Assembly: GCA_905203475.1 (NCBI GenBank)
Contig: CAJKWD010000021.1
Span: forward strand, 1-18,900
Source: an uncultured Acholeplasmataceae bacterium
GTDB taxonomy: Bacteria > Bacillota_I > Bacilli_A > RF39 > UBA660
Direction: 5' to 3'
DNA length: 18,900 nucleotides
Below are positions 1-6,209 of this stretch, in pieces (the first letter of the stretch is position 1; the number at the start of each line of letters is the position of its first letter). The position numbers and the translations under genes were made by a program. The notes under the pieces were generated by a model. That model saw only the letters and a list, made by a program, of their open reading frames with translations. It ran no database searches and was not told the DNA's origin.

Positions 1-152
1 AAGAAACAATACGCAAAAAAGTTGTTTCCACAAAGAAAACAACTTAATACTAAGTCCCAACAACAAAAATCTTTTAAACTTCTTTTATATATAAGGGAGT
101 TATTACTTAAATACCCACCTGGTAACGTTTGGCTAACAAGAACTCTTTTCAT
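1..152 (-). other. Possible truncated small ORF or short RNA, running off the window start
   Basis: On the reverse strand an ATG at 152 sits 6 nt after AGAGGTG (165-159), and the frame stays open for 50 codons to the window edge. The predicted peptide begins MKRVLVSQTLPGGYL and then becomes Cys/Phe-rich, which does not resemble a normal globular protein. The frame also passes straight through a strong terminator-like hairpin (19-45), which argues for a non-coding transcript or decayed gene. An extended -10 lies upstream. I recognise neither the peptide nor a known RNA family. A 6S-type or other roughly 190-nt RNA is possible, but I cannot show the diagnostic fold. Confidence 0.25.
19..45 (-). 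terminator. Intrinsic terminator candidate
   Basis: On the reverse strand AAGTTGTTT (45-37) and AAACAACTT (27-19) form a perfect 9-bp stem around a 9-nt loop, followed at once by TTTT. It would end a reverse transcript starting near 192, or readthrough from rpmF. Confidence 0.6.
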
Positions 153-198
153 CTACTACACCTCTCGAGTCTTCTACAATCCTTTACTTTCTATTCTT

Positions 199-207
199 AT
201 TGTATCA
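199..207 (-). promoter_or_regulatory. Extended -10 promoter candidate
   Basis: The reverse strand reads TGATACAAT, an extended -10 (TGn plus TACAAT). No convincing -35 is present at 17 nt. Transcription would start near 192 and cover the short ORF/RNA ending at the 19-45 hairpin. Confidence 0.35.
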
Positions 208-250
208 TACTTTATTAGTTCTTTCATCTTTTTTTATCTTCAATACAAAA

Positions 251-273
251 AAAGAAGACTAAGCTTCTTCTTT
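251..273 (-). terminator. Weak terminator at the end of rpmF
   Basis: A 7-bp stem AAAGAAG/CTTCTTT overlaps the rpmF stop codon and leads into a T-rich tract on the reverse strand. The stem is almost all A-T, so readthrough is likely. Confidence 0.4.
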
Positions 274-468
274 ATTCATTGATACAACTTCTTTTCCTTT
301 ATAAGTTCCACAATTTTTACAAACTCTATGAGGTTTAATTGTAGCGCCACATTTTGGACATGTTGTCATTTCATTTGCAGAAATTTTATAATGCGTACGA
401 CGCATTCTTTTTCTTGTTTTACTTGTTTTTCTAAATGGTACTGCAAATAATTGAATTTCTAATTTCAT
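259..468 (-). CDS. rpmF: 50S ribosomal protein L32 (zinc-binding form)
   Basis: Component of the large ribosomal subunit near the exit-tunnel side. The core sequence AVPFRKTSKTRKRMRR is unmistakable L32, and two CxxC pairs (Cys37/Cys40 and Cys50/Cys53) form the zinc ribbon of the C+ version. The family normally starts at M-AVPFRKT. Here eight residues, MKLEIQLF, precede AVPFRKT, and the ATG at 468 has a good AGAGGTG ribosome binding site, so the extension is very likely translated. KLEIQLF-A closely resembles the N-terminal Prp protease site of Firmicutes L27 (LNLQFF-A). It follows yceD by 17 nt, the conserved yceD-rpmF pair, and shares its promoter. Confidence 0.97.
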   Translation of the reverse strand: MKLEIQLFAVPFRKTSKTRKRMRRTHYKISANEMTTCPKCGATIKPHRVCKNCGTYKGKEVVSMNKEEA

Positions 469-485
469 CTAAATTCACCTCTTTC

Positions 486-971
486 TTATAGCAAATCTTT
501 CAATTTCTCCAATTCAGGATTGATCTCTTGTTTTGGTTTCTCCTCTGTTATAAGTTCCCAGCCATCACCATGTAGTGATAAGTCTTCTGCGCCTTCACTT
601 ACAACTTTCATGGGAATTTCTATCAATATATTTTCCCATATAATTGGTAAAATATCAATACTATTTTCCGATTTTTTTAATGTTTCATCCATTTCTTCGC
701 ATAAATTTTCTAAAGAATCATCTACAGTTGTTTCAAATGGAACATCAACTGGCTTTAACGTAATCGCACATGGCAATACCATAATTCCACTTATTTTCAT
801 ACTTAATGCGAATTCATCCATTGCATCTAAATACAATCTTCCTGTTACATGTACTTGTTTTAAATCTAATAAATCAGATTGTTTTAACAATGTATCAGGA
901 ATTTGAATTTCTTGATCAAATGGAATTTCTGACACAATATGGCTTTTTAATTTTGTAAAATCAATATTCAT
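486..971 (-). CDS. yceD: YceD/YlbN family protein (DUF177)
   Basis: A 161-aa protein of the YceD family, usually encoded directly before rpmF and linked in other bacteria to 23S rRNA/large-subunit biogenesis. The sequence shows the family's central block with a cysteine followed by LKPVDVPFETT, then the acidic ILPIIWENILIEIPMK segment and the C-terminal NPELEKLKDLL typical of the family. The start at 971 follows GGTGG at a suitable distance, and a sigma-A-like promoter lies just upstream. In Bacillus subtilis the homologue ylbN likewise precedes rpmF and diverges from ylbM, as here apart from one interposed gene. Its molecular role is inferred from context only. Confidence 0.93.
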   Translation of the reverse strand: MNIDFTKLKSHIVSEIPFDQEIQIPDTLLKQSDLLDLKQVHVTGRLYLDAMDEFALSMKISGIMVLPCAITLKPVDVPFETTVDDSLENLCEEMDETLKKSENSIDILPIIWENILIEIPMKVVSEGAEDLSLHGDGWELITEEKPKQEINPELEKLKDLL

Positions 972-992
972 ACTTTACCACCCACGCATTCC

Positions 993-1021
993 ATTATACT
1001 AAAAAGATGTAGAAATTGCAA
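993..1021 (-). promoter_or_regulatory. Sigma-A promoter for yceD-rpmF
   Basis: The reverse strand has TTGCAA, a 17-nt spacer and a perfect TATAAT. The -10 ends 21 nt before the yceD start codon. The -35 matches the consensus at 4 of 6 positions. Confidence 0.6.
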
Positions 1022-1022
1022 A

Positions 1023-1739
1023 TCACTTCTGTTTCATTGTATTTTTATAATCACAATATAAATAAACTGGATATGGCATTGTTATATTTTCTACTTCTAT
1101 TTCGTCACTATAAATATGATCAAAAGAAAAAGCAATTACATTTACTGGTTCAAAAATAATTTCATATAATTCTTGTGTTAATACAAGATCATACATCGTA
1201 TCATATACGAATCCATCTTTTACACACCAAGAATGTAACATGTTCATAGTAGGAAACTGTAAATAACCAGTATATACTTCTCCTTTTATTTCTTTAGCAA
1301 TCTCCATAGTAAGTTTATGACAATTTCTCGGTTTCATATAAACATCTTCATATAATTTTTCTTTTAACTGTTTAGAAAGTGGAGTGGAAAATAAATTTGT
1401 TATTTTATATTCTTGATCTTGATATTGAAAGTAGATCATCGGAAATTGGAAGTGTAAATTTTTAATACCTGCTTGTTGTAATATTTTTATTTCATCTTTA
1501 ACATTTTCATTAACATGTATCATTTGGTGAAATAAATATAAGGGGTATGAACTTCCCAACACTGTTTGTTTCACTGCTATATTAATTTTCCAAGTTATGT
1601 CTTCTTTACTTTCTACTCTTGAAAAGTAATCTAAATACTGTTTATATAAATAAGAACAATATTGTGAGTTAGAATATATTTGTGCCTGTTCTTCTTGTTC
1701 AAGTTCTTTATACTGTTTGATAATTTCATTCACAGGCAT
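1023..1739 (-). CDS. Unrecognised protein with a Cys-His-Asp (transglutaminase/papain-like) motif
   Basis: A 238-aa soluble protein with no signal peptide or membrane segment. The C-terminal half carries PRNCHKLTMEIAKE (Cys140), MLHSWCVKDGFVYDTM (His169, Asp175, Asp180) and a following hydrophobic strand. The order Cys, His-x-Trp, Asp resembles transglutaminase-like and papain-like folds. This is motif reading, not a family match. The ATG at 1739 lies only one base after AAAGGGGG, so GTG at 1733 may be the true start with better spacing. It has its own strong promoter and sits between yceD and tmcAL, which are neighbours in Bacillus. Confidence 0.8.
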   Translation of the reverse strand: MPVNEIIKQYKELEQEEQAQIYSNSQYCSYLYKQYLDYFSRVESKEDITWKINIAVKQTVLGSSYPLYLFHQMIHVNENVKDEIKILQQAGIKNLHFQFPMIYFQYQDQEYKITNLFSTPLSKQLKEKLYEDVYMKPRNCHKLTMEIAKEIKGEVYTGYLQFPTMNMLHSWCVKDGFVYDTMYDLVLTQELYEIIFEPVNVIAFSFDHIYSDEIEVENITMPYPVYLYCDYKNTMKQK

Positions 1740-1757
1740 GCCCCCTTTGGACTTACG

Positions 1758-1786
1758 ATTATAGCAAAAAATAATAAATATGACAA
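1758..1786 (-). promoter_or_regulatory. Sigma-A promoter for the 238-aa gene
   Basis: The reverse strand has TTGTCA, a 17-nt spacer and a perfect TATAAT. Its -35 occupies the same bases (1781-1786) as the -35 of the forward tmcAL promoter, so the two divergent promoters overlap. Confidence 0.7.
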
Positions 1787-1808
1787 ATAAGTTGTTTCAT
1801 GTTATAGT
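1780..1808 (+). promoter_or_regulatory. Sigma-A promoter for tmcAL
   Basis: ATGACA (1780-1785), a 17-nt spacer and TATAGT (1803-1808). The start site would fall near 1815, leaving only about 11 nt of leader that is essentially the GAGGTGG ribosome binding site. Confidence 0.6.
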
Positions 1809-1825
1809 ATTGTCGAGGTGGTTTT

Positions 1826-2968
1826 ATGGCAGTTGGGATTGTTGCGGAGTTTAATCCATTTCATAATGGACATTTATATTTAATACAACAAGCAAAAGAA
1901 ATGTTTCCACAAGAACCCCTTATTATTATATTAGGTGGAAACTTTTTGGAACGTGGTGAAGTAAGTGTTTTAAATAAATGGGAAAAAACAAAAATTGCTT
2001 TAGATTATGAAGTAGATATAGTAGTAGAGCTTCCTTTCCCTTTTGCAACCCAAAGTGCTGATTACTTTGCTTATGGAGCGATTTTCTTATTAAAAGAACT
2101 ACTAGTAGATAAAATTATTTTTGGAAGTGAAAGCAATGATCTTGAAATGTTTTCTACGTTTGCGGATATCCAGTTAAAACATCCAGAGTATCGACAACTT
2201 GTAAAACAGGAAATGGCTTCTGGAAAAAACTATCCAACTGCTCTTTCTAATGCTTTAAAAGTAATTACTGGAAAAGAAATACGATTGCCGAATGATACAC
2301 TAGCTCTATCATATATCCGTGAAATAAAAAAACAACAGGCAAATATTACACCAATCTCTATTAAAAGAACCAATGACTATCACAAACTATCAGAGAATCA
2401 TATTACAAGTGCAGAAAGCATTCGTAAGTTATTATTAGAGAATCAAGATATTACACAATATGTTCCAAGTAAAGTAAAAATTAAAACACCAATTCTTACC
2501 AACGAACAATATTTTCCATATTTAAAATATCAAATCATGACACACTATGATCACTTAGAAATTTTCCAAACCGTAGATGAAGGTATGAATGCCAGAATGA
2601 AAAAAGCAATTGTGAAAGCAAACAATTATCAAGAACTGATTCAACTATTAAAGACAAAACGATATACTTATAATCGAATTCAAAGAATGTTAACACATAT
2701 TTTATGTAACTTTACAAAAGAAGAAGCCAAAGAAATGAAACAACCAGAATATATTCGGATATTAGGTTTTTCTAGCCAAGGTAAAAAATATTTAAATCAA
2801 ATAAAAAAGGAATTAACAATTCCCCTTATTACAACTTATTCAAAAGGAAACAGTAACATGTTAAAATTGGAACAGAGAATTACAGTTTGTTACTCGTTAC
2901 CACTTCCTTTAGAGGAACAAAAAAAGTTATGGGAAGATGAATACAAAAAAGGACCAATTCAAAAGTAA
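1826..2968 (+). CDS. tmcAL: tRNA(Met) cytidine acetate ligase (TmcAL)
   Basis: Forms N4-acetylcytidine at the wobble position (C34) of elongator tRNA-Met from acetate and ATP, through an acetyl-adenylate. The 380-aa length fits the family (formerly YlbM). The N-terminus has the nucleotidyltransferase signature GIVAEFNPFHNGH with the HxGH motif at residues 13-16, followed by GGNFLERGE and a conserved FGSE segment. TSAESIRKLL near residue 195 occupies the place of the second nucleotide-binding motif. The start is fixed by GAGGTGG upstream. The gene diverges from the yceD-rpmF side, as ylbM does in Bacillus, and converges on an ASCH-domain gene with a shared terminator. Confidence 0.95.
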   Translation: MAVGIVAEFNPFHNGHLYLIQQAKEMFPQEPLIIILGGNFLERGEVSVLNKWEKTKIALDYEVDIVVELPFPFATQSADYFAYGAIFLLKELLVDKIIFGSESNDLEMFSTFADIQLKHPEYRQLVKQEMASGKNYPTALSNALKVITGKEIRLPNDTLALSYIREIKKQQANITPISIKRTNDYHKLSENHITSAESIRKLLLENQDITQYVPSKVKIKTPILTNEQYFPYLKYQIMTHYDHLEIFQTVDEGMNARMKKAIVKANNYQELIQLLKTKRYTYNRIQRMLTHILCNFTKEEAKEMKQPEYIRILGFSSQGKKYLNQIKKELTIPLITTYSKGNSNMLKLEQRITVCYSLPLPLEEQKKLWEDEYKKGPIQK

Positions 2969-2976
2969 TTGGTTCT
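2950..2976. terminator. Bidirectional terminator between tmcAL and the ASCH gene
   Basis: A 10-bp stem AGGACCAATT/AATTGGTTCT (one G-U pair) with a 7-nt loop. It is followed by a T-rich run on the forward strand and by T6 on the reverse strand, so it serves both convergent genes. The tmcAL stop codon lies within the hairpin. Confidence 0.85.
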
Positions 2977-3315
2977 TTATTTTATGACCTCTACTTCAAT
3001 TCCTAAAACGCCATATTTATCTTGTTCTTCTTTCGAATAATATGCTTCCATATCTTTTGGATCTACTACTTCTCCTTCACGATATCCCATAGAGATAGGA
3101 CTAAAATGTTGATATAGTTCTTCAAAACTATCATATGGATGTAACGCAACAACTTTAACATTTAATTCTTTTCCTGTTGTTCTATCTTCAAATACAATGG
3201 TATCTCCTACTTTTATTTTACTTCTTTTCTCATCATTTAATCTTAATTCAATTGTTTTACTTTCCTCTTCAATTAAAACAAATGGATCATGATTTAACCT
3301 CATATTATGTTTCAT
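2977..3315 (-). CDS. ASCH-domain protein
   Basis: A 112-aa single-domain protein. The start MKHNMRLNHDPF at 3315 is chosen because AGAGGTG lies just upstream; an in-frame ATG at 3390 is farther up and would overlap the promoter. The ESKTIELRLNDEKR block, IKVGDTIVF strand and C-terminal GVLGIEVEV are typical of ASCH proteins, a beta-barrel fold related to PUA domains that binds RNA or nucleosides. One characterised member, E. coli YqfB, hydrolyses N4-acetylcytidine with a Lys-Thr-Glu triad. Here Lys20 is kept, but the residue at the YqfB threonine position is Glu23, so the same activity cannot be assumed. Next to an ac4C-forming enzyme the possibility is notable. Confidence 0.88.
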   Translation of the reverse strand: MKHNMRLNHDPFVLIEEESKTIELRLNDEKRSKIKVGDTIVFEDRTTGKELNVKVVALHPYDSFEELYQHFSPISMGYREGEVVDPKDMEAYYSKEEQDKYGVLGIEVEVIK

Positions 3316-3334
3316 CTTATCACCTCTTGATATA

Positions 3335-3363
3335 AAAATAGCAAATGCAAAAACAGATGTCAA
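3335..3363 (-). promoter_or_regulatory. Sigma-A promoter for the ASCH gene
   Basis: The reverse strand has a perfect TTGACA, a 17-nt spacer and TATTTT, 20 nt before the chosen start. It lies inside the longer alternative ORF and supports the shorter start. Confidence 0.6.
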
Positions 3364-3396
3364 TTCAATATATTTCAACTTTCCATACAAATTATT

Positions 3397-3625
3397 TTAT
3401 GCTTCGATACAAGCATGCAATAATGCCATGACACGGATTAAATCATTATCACTTAATCTTTCTACAAACCTTAAATTTCTCATTTCATAATCTATACTTC
3501 TCACATATTCACATAAAACTGAACCATGTATAGATTTTGTATCTTCTAACCAATAGCGCTTTTAAAATACTACTAGGAATTCTAATTCCATTCGAATTCC
3601 CCCATCTACAAATTCTTGTTTCCAT
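3397..3625 (-). pseudogene. Decayed MazE/MazF toxin-antitoxin remnant
   Basis: Two fragments on the reverse strand. From ATG 3625 one frame reads METRICRWGNSNGIRIP then SSILKALL, the start of a MazE/AbrB-type antitoxin (family pattern WGNSxGIRIPK), and meets TGA at 3511-3509 after 38 codons. In another frame, 3561-3397 encodes 54 residues including SIHGSVLCEYVRSID and VERLSDNDLIRVMALL, which match the C-terminal end of MazF/PemK toxins (family pattern SVLCxQIRxID) and finish at a natural stop. The antitoxin C-terminus and most of the toxin are missing, as expected of a large internal deletion fusing the two genes. No ribosome binding site is convincing. Function is presumably lost. Confidence 0.7.
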
Positions 3626-3677
3626 ATTATACATTGTTTATACTATCGTCAATAAAATTCACATTGTAAGACAATAA

Positions 3678-3697
3678 AAAAGGAGAAAACTCCTTTT
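3678..3697 (-). terminator. Terminator of the CotD-like gene
   Basis: A perfect 8-bp stem AAAAGGAG/CTCCTTTT with a 4-nt loop, followed on the reverse strand by more T residues. It overlaps the stop codon of the coat-protein gene. Confidence 0.8.
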
Positions 3698-3974
3698 ACA
3701 TAAATTGACTACATTTTCCACAATCTAAATTCACTACTTGATTTTCTTCTGAACAAGTAAATTGTGGTGAATAAGTATGTCTGTAAATATGACGATTAAT
3801 GACGTGTGTATGAATTGGGCATACGTGTGGTACTTCGTGACAGAATTCTTTTTCTACACATTTTGTAATAGTTGGTTCTACAATTGGACATCCACATTGA
3901 TTACCACCCATAGGCATCATTGGTTGACCCATGCCCATCATTTGATTTCGTCCACAGCATTGGTTTCTAAACAT
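3696..3974 (-). CDS. CotD-like spore coat protein
   Basis: A 92-aa Met/Cys/His-rich protein. The N-terminus MFRNQCCGRNQMMGMGQ is low-complexity. The central part CPIVEPTITKCVEKEF followed by EVPHVCPIHTHVINRHIYRH is the CotD signature, in which a P-I-V-P-T segment precedes a histidine-rich EVPHxxPxHTxxxNxH core, then an aromatic segment and Cys-containing tail. CotD is an inner-coat protein deposited around the forespore by the mother cell. The start at 3974 has AAGGGGG upstream, and a sigma-E/sigma-K-type promoter sits immediately before it, which fits mother-cell expression. The gene stands alone between two terminators. Confidence 0.82.
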   Translation of the reverse strand: MFRNQCCGRNQMMGMGQPMMPMGGNQCGCPIVEPTITKCVEKEFCHEVPHVCPIHTHVINRHIYRHTYSPQFTCSEENQVVNLDCGKCSQFM

Positions 3975-3995
3975 TTTAATCCCCCTTACCTAATT

Positions 3996-4024
3996 TATCA
4001 TATGAGAAATAAATTAGTTTGTAT
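3996..4024 (-). promoter_or_regulatory. Mother-cell sigma-E/sigma-K-type promoter for the coat gene
   Basis: The reverse strand has -10 CATATGATA (4004-3996), matching CATAnnnT(A). ATA lies 17 nt upstream (4024-4022), fitting the sigma-E -35, and AC lies 16 nt upstream (4022-4021), fitting sigma-K. Both known consensus patterns are met, and no sigma-A -35 is seen. Confidence 0.6.
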
Positions 4025-4051
4025 AAGGAATTTGTCATGAGAAATAAGAAA

Positions 4052-4069
4052 AACACATTTATATGTGTT
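4052..4069 (-). terminator. Terminator of the acyltransferase gene
   Basis: A 7-bp stem AACACAT/ATGTGTT around a 4-nt loop followed by a T-rich run on the reverse strand. It overlaps the stop codon. Confidence 0.65.
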
Positions 4070-4877
4070 ATTTTATATAAAATCTATTTTTATGTTGATA
4101 ATCCGTCAATGATTTTTTTATATATTCTAATTTTTCAGAGACTGTATGAAATTGTTGTAGCTTTTGATCTATTTGTTCTAAATCTATAGTGTATTCATCT
4201 TGTTCATAACAATAATCATCAATATCTAGTATTTCACTATTTTTTTCTTGTTCTAAATCATAATCATGTGTAGACATATGTTTTCCATAAAAAACATTGT
4301 TTCTAATTTTTTTTATAGGATTGCCAGCATATGCGGTATTTGAAGAAAGTTTTTTTCCACTCACAACAGAATTTCCACCTATAATTGCTCCTGAACCAAT
4401 TACTGTATTTTTTAAAAGTAATGCATTTTGACCAATCCATACATGATCTCCAACCAAAATACTTTTACTAAAGTTTAATCTCTTTTTGGTATTTACATCA
4501 TAAATTAAATGTGGATCTGCTGTTCTAAAATAACAGTCAAAAGAAAGTAAACACTGATTTCCAATCAATACATTTTTTCTTTCTTTCGCATACACGTGAG
4601 AAGTTTTATTTAGATAACAATCCTTTCCTAAATAAAATACAGAATCATTTCCAACTCGAATATTAATTGAAAACGGATATAAATTCTCATCAAAATAAAT
4701 TAATGAATGATTCCCCGTAAAACGAATTTTACAATTTTGTAATTGAATTTTACCCACACAATATAAAATATTTCCTTTGCCTTTCCATTCGATTTGAGCA
4801 TTCTTTAATTCAATATCACCATAAATTTGGTTGTCTTTTAATTTTGAAATATCGCTTTTATCTTTTACTAATTCCAT
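4068..4877 (-). CDS. Hexapeptide-repeat (left-handed beta-helix) acyltransferase
   Basis: A 269-aa enzyme of the XAT/LbetaH class, probably transferring an acetyl group to a sugar or polysaccharide. From about residue 70 it shows hexapeptide spacing (VLIGN, ILVGDHVWIGQNALLLKNTVIGSGAIIGGNSVV), the likely catalytic His123 in RTADPHLIYD, and the family end AGNPIKKIR. The first 65 residues form a strand-rich N-terminal extension, and the last 70 are acidic and probably helical. The start at 4877 is preceded by GGGAGGTG; the upstream ATG at 4901 would place this site inside the gene. It follows the second M16 gene but is separated by a terminator, so its own promoter is unclear. The acceptor substrate is unknown. 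Confidence 0.88.
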   Translation of the reverse strand: MELVKDKSDISKLKDNQIYGDIELKNAQIEWKGKGNILYCVGKIQLQNCKIRFTGNHSLIYFDENLYPFSINIRVGNDSVFYLGKDCYLNKTSHVYAKERKNVLIGNQCLLSFDCYFRTADPHLIYDVNTKKRLNFSKSILVGDHVWIGQNALLLKNTVIGSGAIIGGNSVVSGKKLSSNTAYAGNPIKKIRNNVFYGKHMSTHDYDLEQEKNSEILDIDDYCYEQDEYTIDLEQIDQKLQQFHTVSEKLEYIKKSLTDYQHKNRFYIK

Positions 4878-4906
4878 AAGCACCTCCCGTTTTATTATCA
4901 CAAAAA

Positions 4907-4924
4907 GATACCTAAATAGGTATC
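4907..4924 (-). terminator. Terminator after the M16 pair
   Basis: A perfect 7-bp stem GATACCT/AGGTATC with a 4-nt loop followed by TTTTT on the reverse strand. It starts at the M16 stop codon and separates the gene from the acyltransferase. Confidence 0.8.
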
Positions 4925-6209
4925 AATTGACAACAAGTTCTTTATTCTCTTTTTGTGTACAATGAGTATTTTTATCAATTACTTCGATCATACAATAGTT
5001 TAAAAAATCAAGTTGATTTATGATTTCTTGATATTCTTGAAATGAAAATGTATCTAAATATGCAACACTATCTAAAAATGGATAGTCAAAACATATTAAA
5101 TTATCTATAAATGGTTCTACAACATCATATAAATTTTCTGGACGTAGTGATACTTGTAATTTCTTTTCTCGCATAGATAATTCATATACTTCTGTATCTA
5201 AACGTGGATTTTTTAATACTTTTAATATTTCTTTTAGAAACTTTTCCTTTTGCTTTGTAAAAGCACCTATCTTCACAATCATATAATCATCAAAAAAGCT
5301 AGATGAAAGTACACAATTTTTATCTATAATTTTTTTATCTCTTAATTGCTTTACAATTGGAGATAAGGTACTAAAATTCATTTCAAAGAAAATTGACATG
5401 TACCAATCCAATTTCATTTTCTGTTCTTGTGTGAAATGACCAATTGGTACCTTAAAAGATAATTCATAAATTGGCATAGCAGTTGGAAAATTAAGAACTG
5501 CTTTTTTATTGGCTACTGTAGTTGGTTCTTCTTTCAATAATCTTTTCATTGTATGTGTACAGAAAGAAAGTTCATCGTATAATTGTGTAATTTTCTCTAA
5601 CATTTCTTTTTCTTTGAAATTTCCAGCAACGACTATAATTTCATTGGATGGCTGATAAAAAGTATGATATACTCTTTCTACTTCTTCAATTGTCGTGCTA
5701 TCAATATCAGAGAGTGTTCCAATGGTACTACGATAGGAGCGATTATGAAATAATTGTTCCATTTCTAATACATTGATCCTGCGATCGATGGAATCTTGTG
5801 TATCTCTTATTTCTTCACGAATCGCATGTTTTGTTGTTTCTAAATTTTGCTCTGAGAAAATTGGTTGATGAATTCCTTTAATTAGAATTTCTAATCCTTC
5901 ATCAATATATTTTACAGCATCAAAATAATAGCGAGTACAATAACGATCTGTTACACCGTTTGTATACATAAACTTTTTAGTAAGTAATGAGATGAGATTT
6001 CCATATTGGTTTTGTTCGATTGTATAATGCTCTAATAAATGAGCCATTCCATCTCTAAGATGACAACATTCTCCATCTATCATGACATCTGTATCTTTTC
6101 CGCCAAATTTAACAATTAAATTTACAATAACAGAATGTTTTGTATGATCGGGATAGAAATAAACAGTCAGGCCATTTTTTAATTGATAAGATTTTATATT
6201 AGTCTGCAT
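4923..6209 (-). CDS. M16 family metallopeptidase, metal-binding partner (YmfH-like)
   Basis: A 428-aa protein of the pitrilysin/M16 family. The inverted zinc motif HLLEH is at residues 57-61 (GMAHLLEHYTIEQ), and a third ligand candidate Glu133 lies in IREEI about 72 residues later, the usual spacing. The C-terminal half is the inactive repeat of the two-domain subunit. It overlaps the upstream M16 gene by 11 bases and uses a ribosome binding site within it, so the two are co-translated. This matches the YmfF/YmfH arrangement of Bacillus, in which one subunit carries the metal site and the other does not. The substrate is unknown; it is cytoplasmic as no signal peptide is present. Confidence 0.9.
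   Translation of the reverse strand: MQTNIKSYQLKNGLTVYFYPDHTKHSVIVNLIVKFGGKDTDVMIDGECCHLRDGMAHLLEHYTIEQNQYGNLISLLTKKFMYTNGVTDRYCTRYYFDAVKYIDEGLEILIKGIHQPIFSEQNLETTKHAIREEIRDTQDSIDRRINVLEMEQLFHNRSYRSTIGTLSDIDSTTIEEVERVYHTFYQPSNEIIVVAGNFKEKEMLEKITQLYDELSFCTHTMKRLLKEEPTTVANKKAVLNFPTAMPIYELSFKVPIGHFTQEQKMKLDWYMSIFFEMNFSTLSPIVKQLRDKKIIDKNCVLSSSFFDDYMIVKIGAFTKQKEKFLKEILKVLKNPRLDTEVYELSMREKKLQVSLRPENLYDVVEPFIDNLICFDYPFLDSVAYLDTFSFQEYQEIINQLDFLNYCMIEVIDKNTHCTQKENKELVVN

Noticed and set aside
22..282. Forward 86-aa ORF rich in Phe/Tyr/Ser
   Set aside because: Antisense to the rpmF end and its terminator, no ribosome binding site, composition typical of a chance AT-rich frame.
520..906. Forward 128-aa ORF
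   Set aside because: Lies wholly antisense to the well-supported yceD gene, with Ser/Asn/Ile-rich shadow composition.
3777..4040. Forward 87-aa ORF
   Set aside because: Antisense to the CotD-like gene and its promoter; the His/Thr pattern mirrors the coat protein codons.
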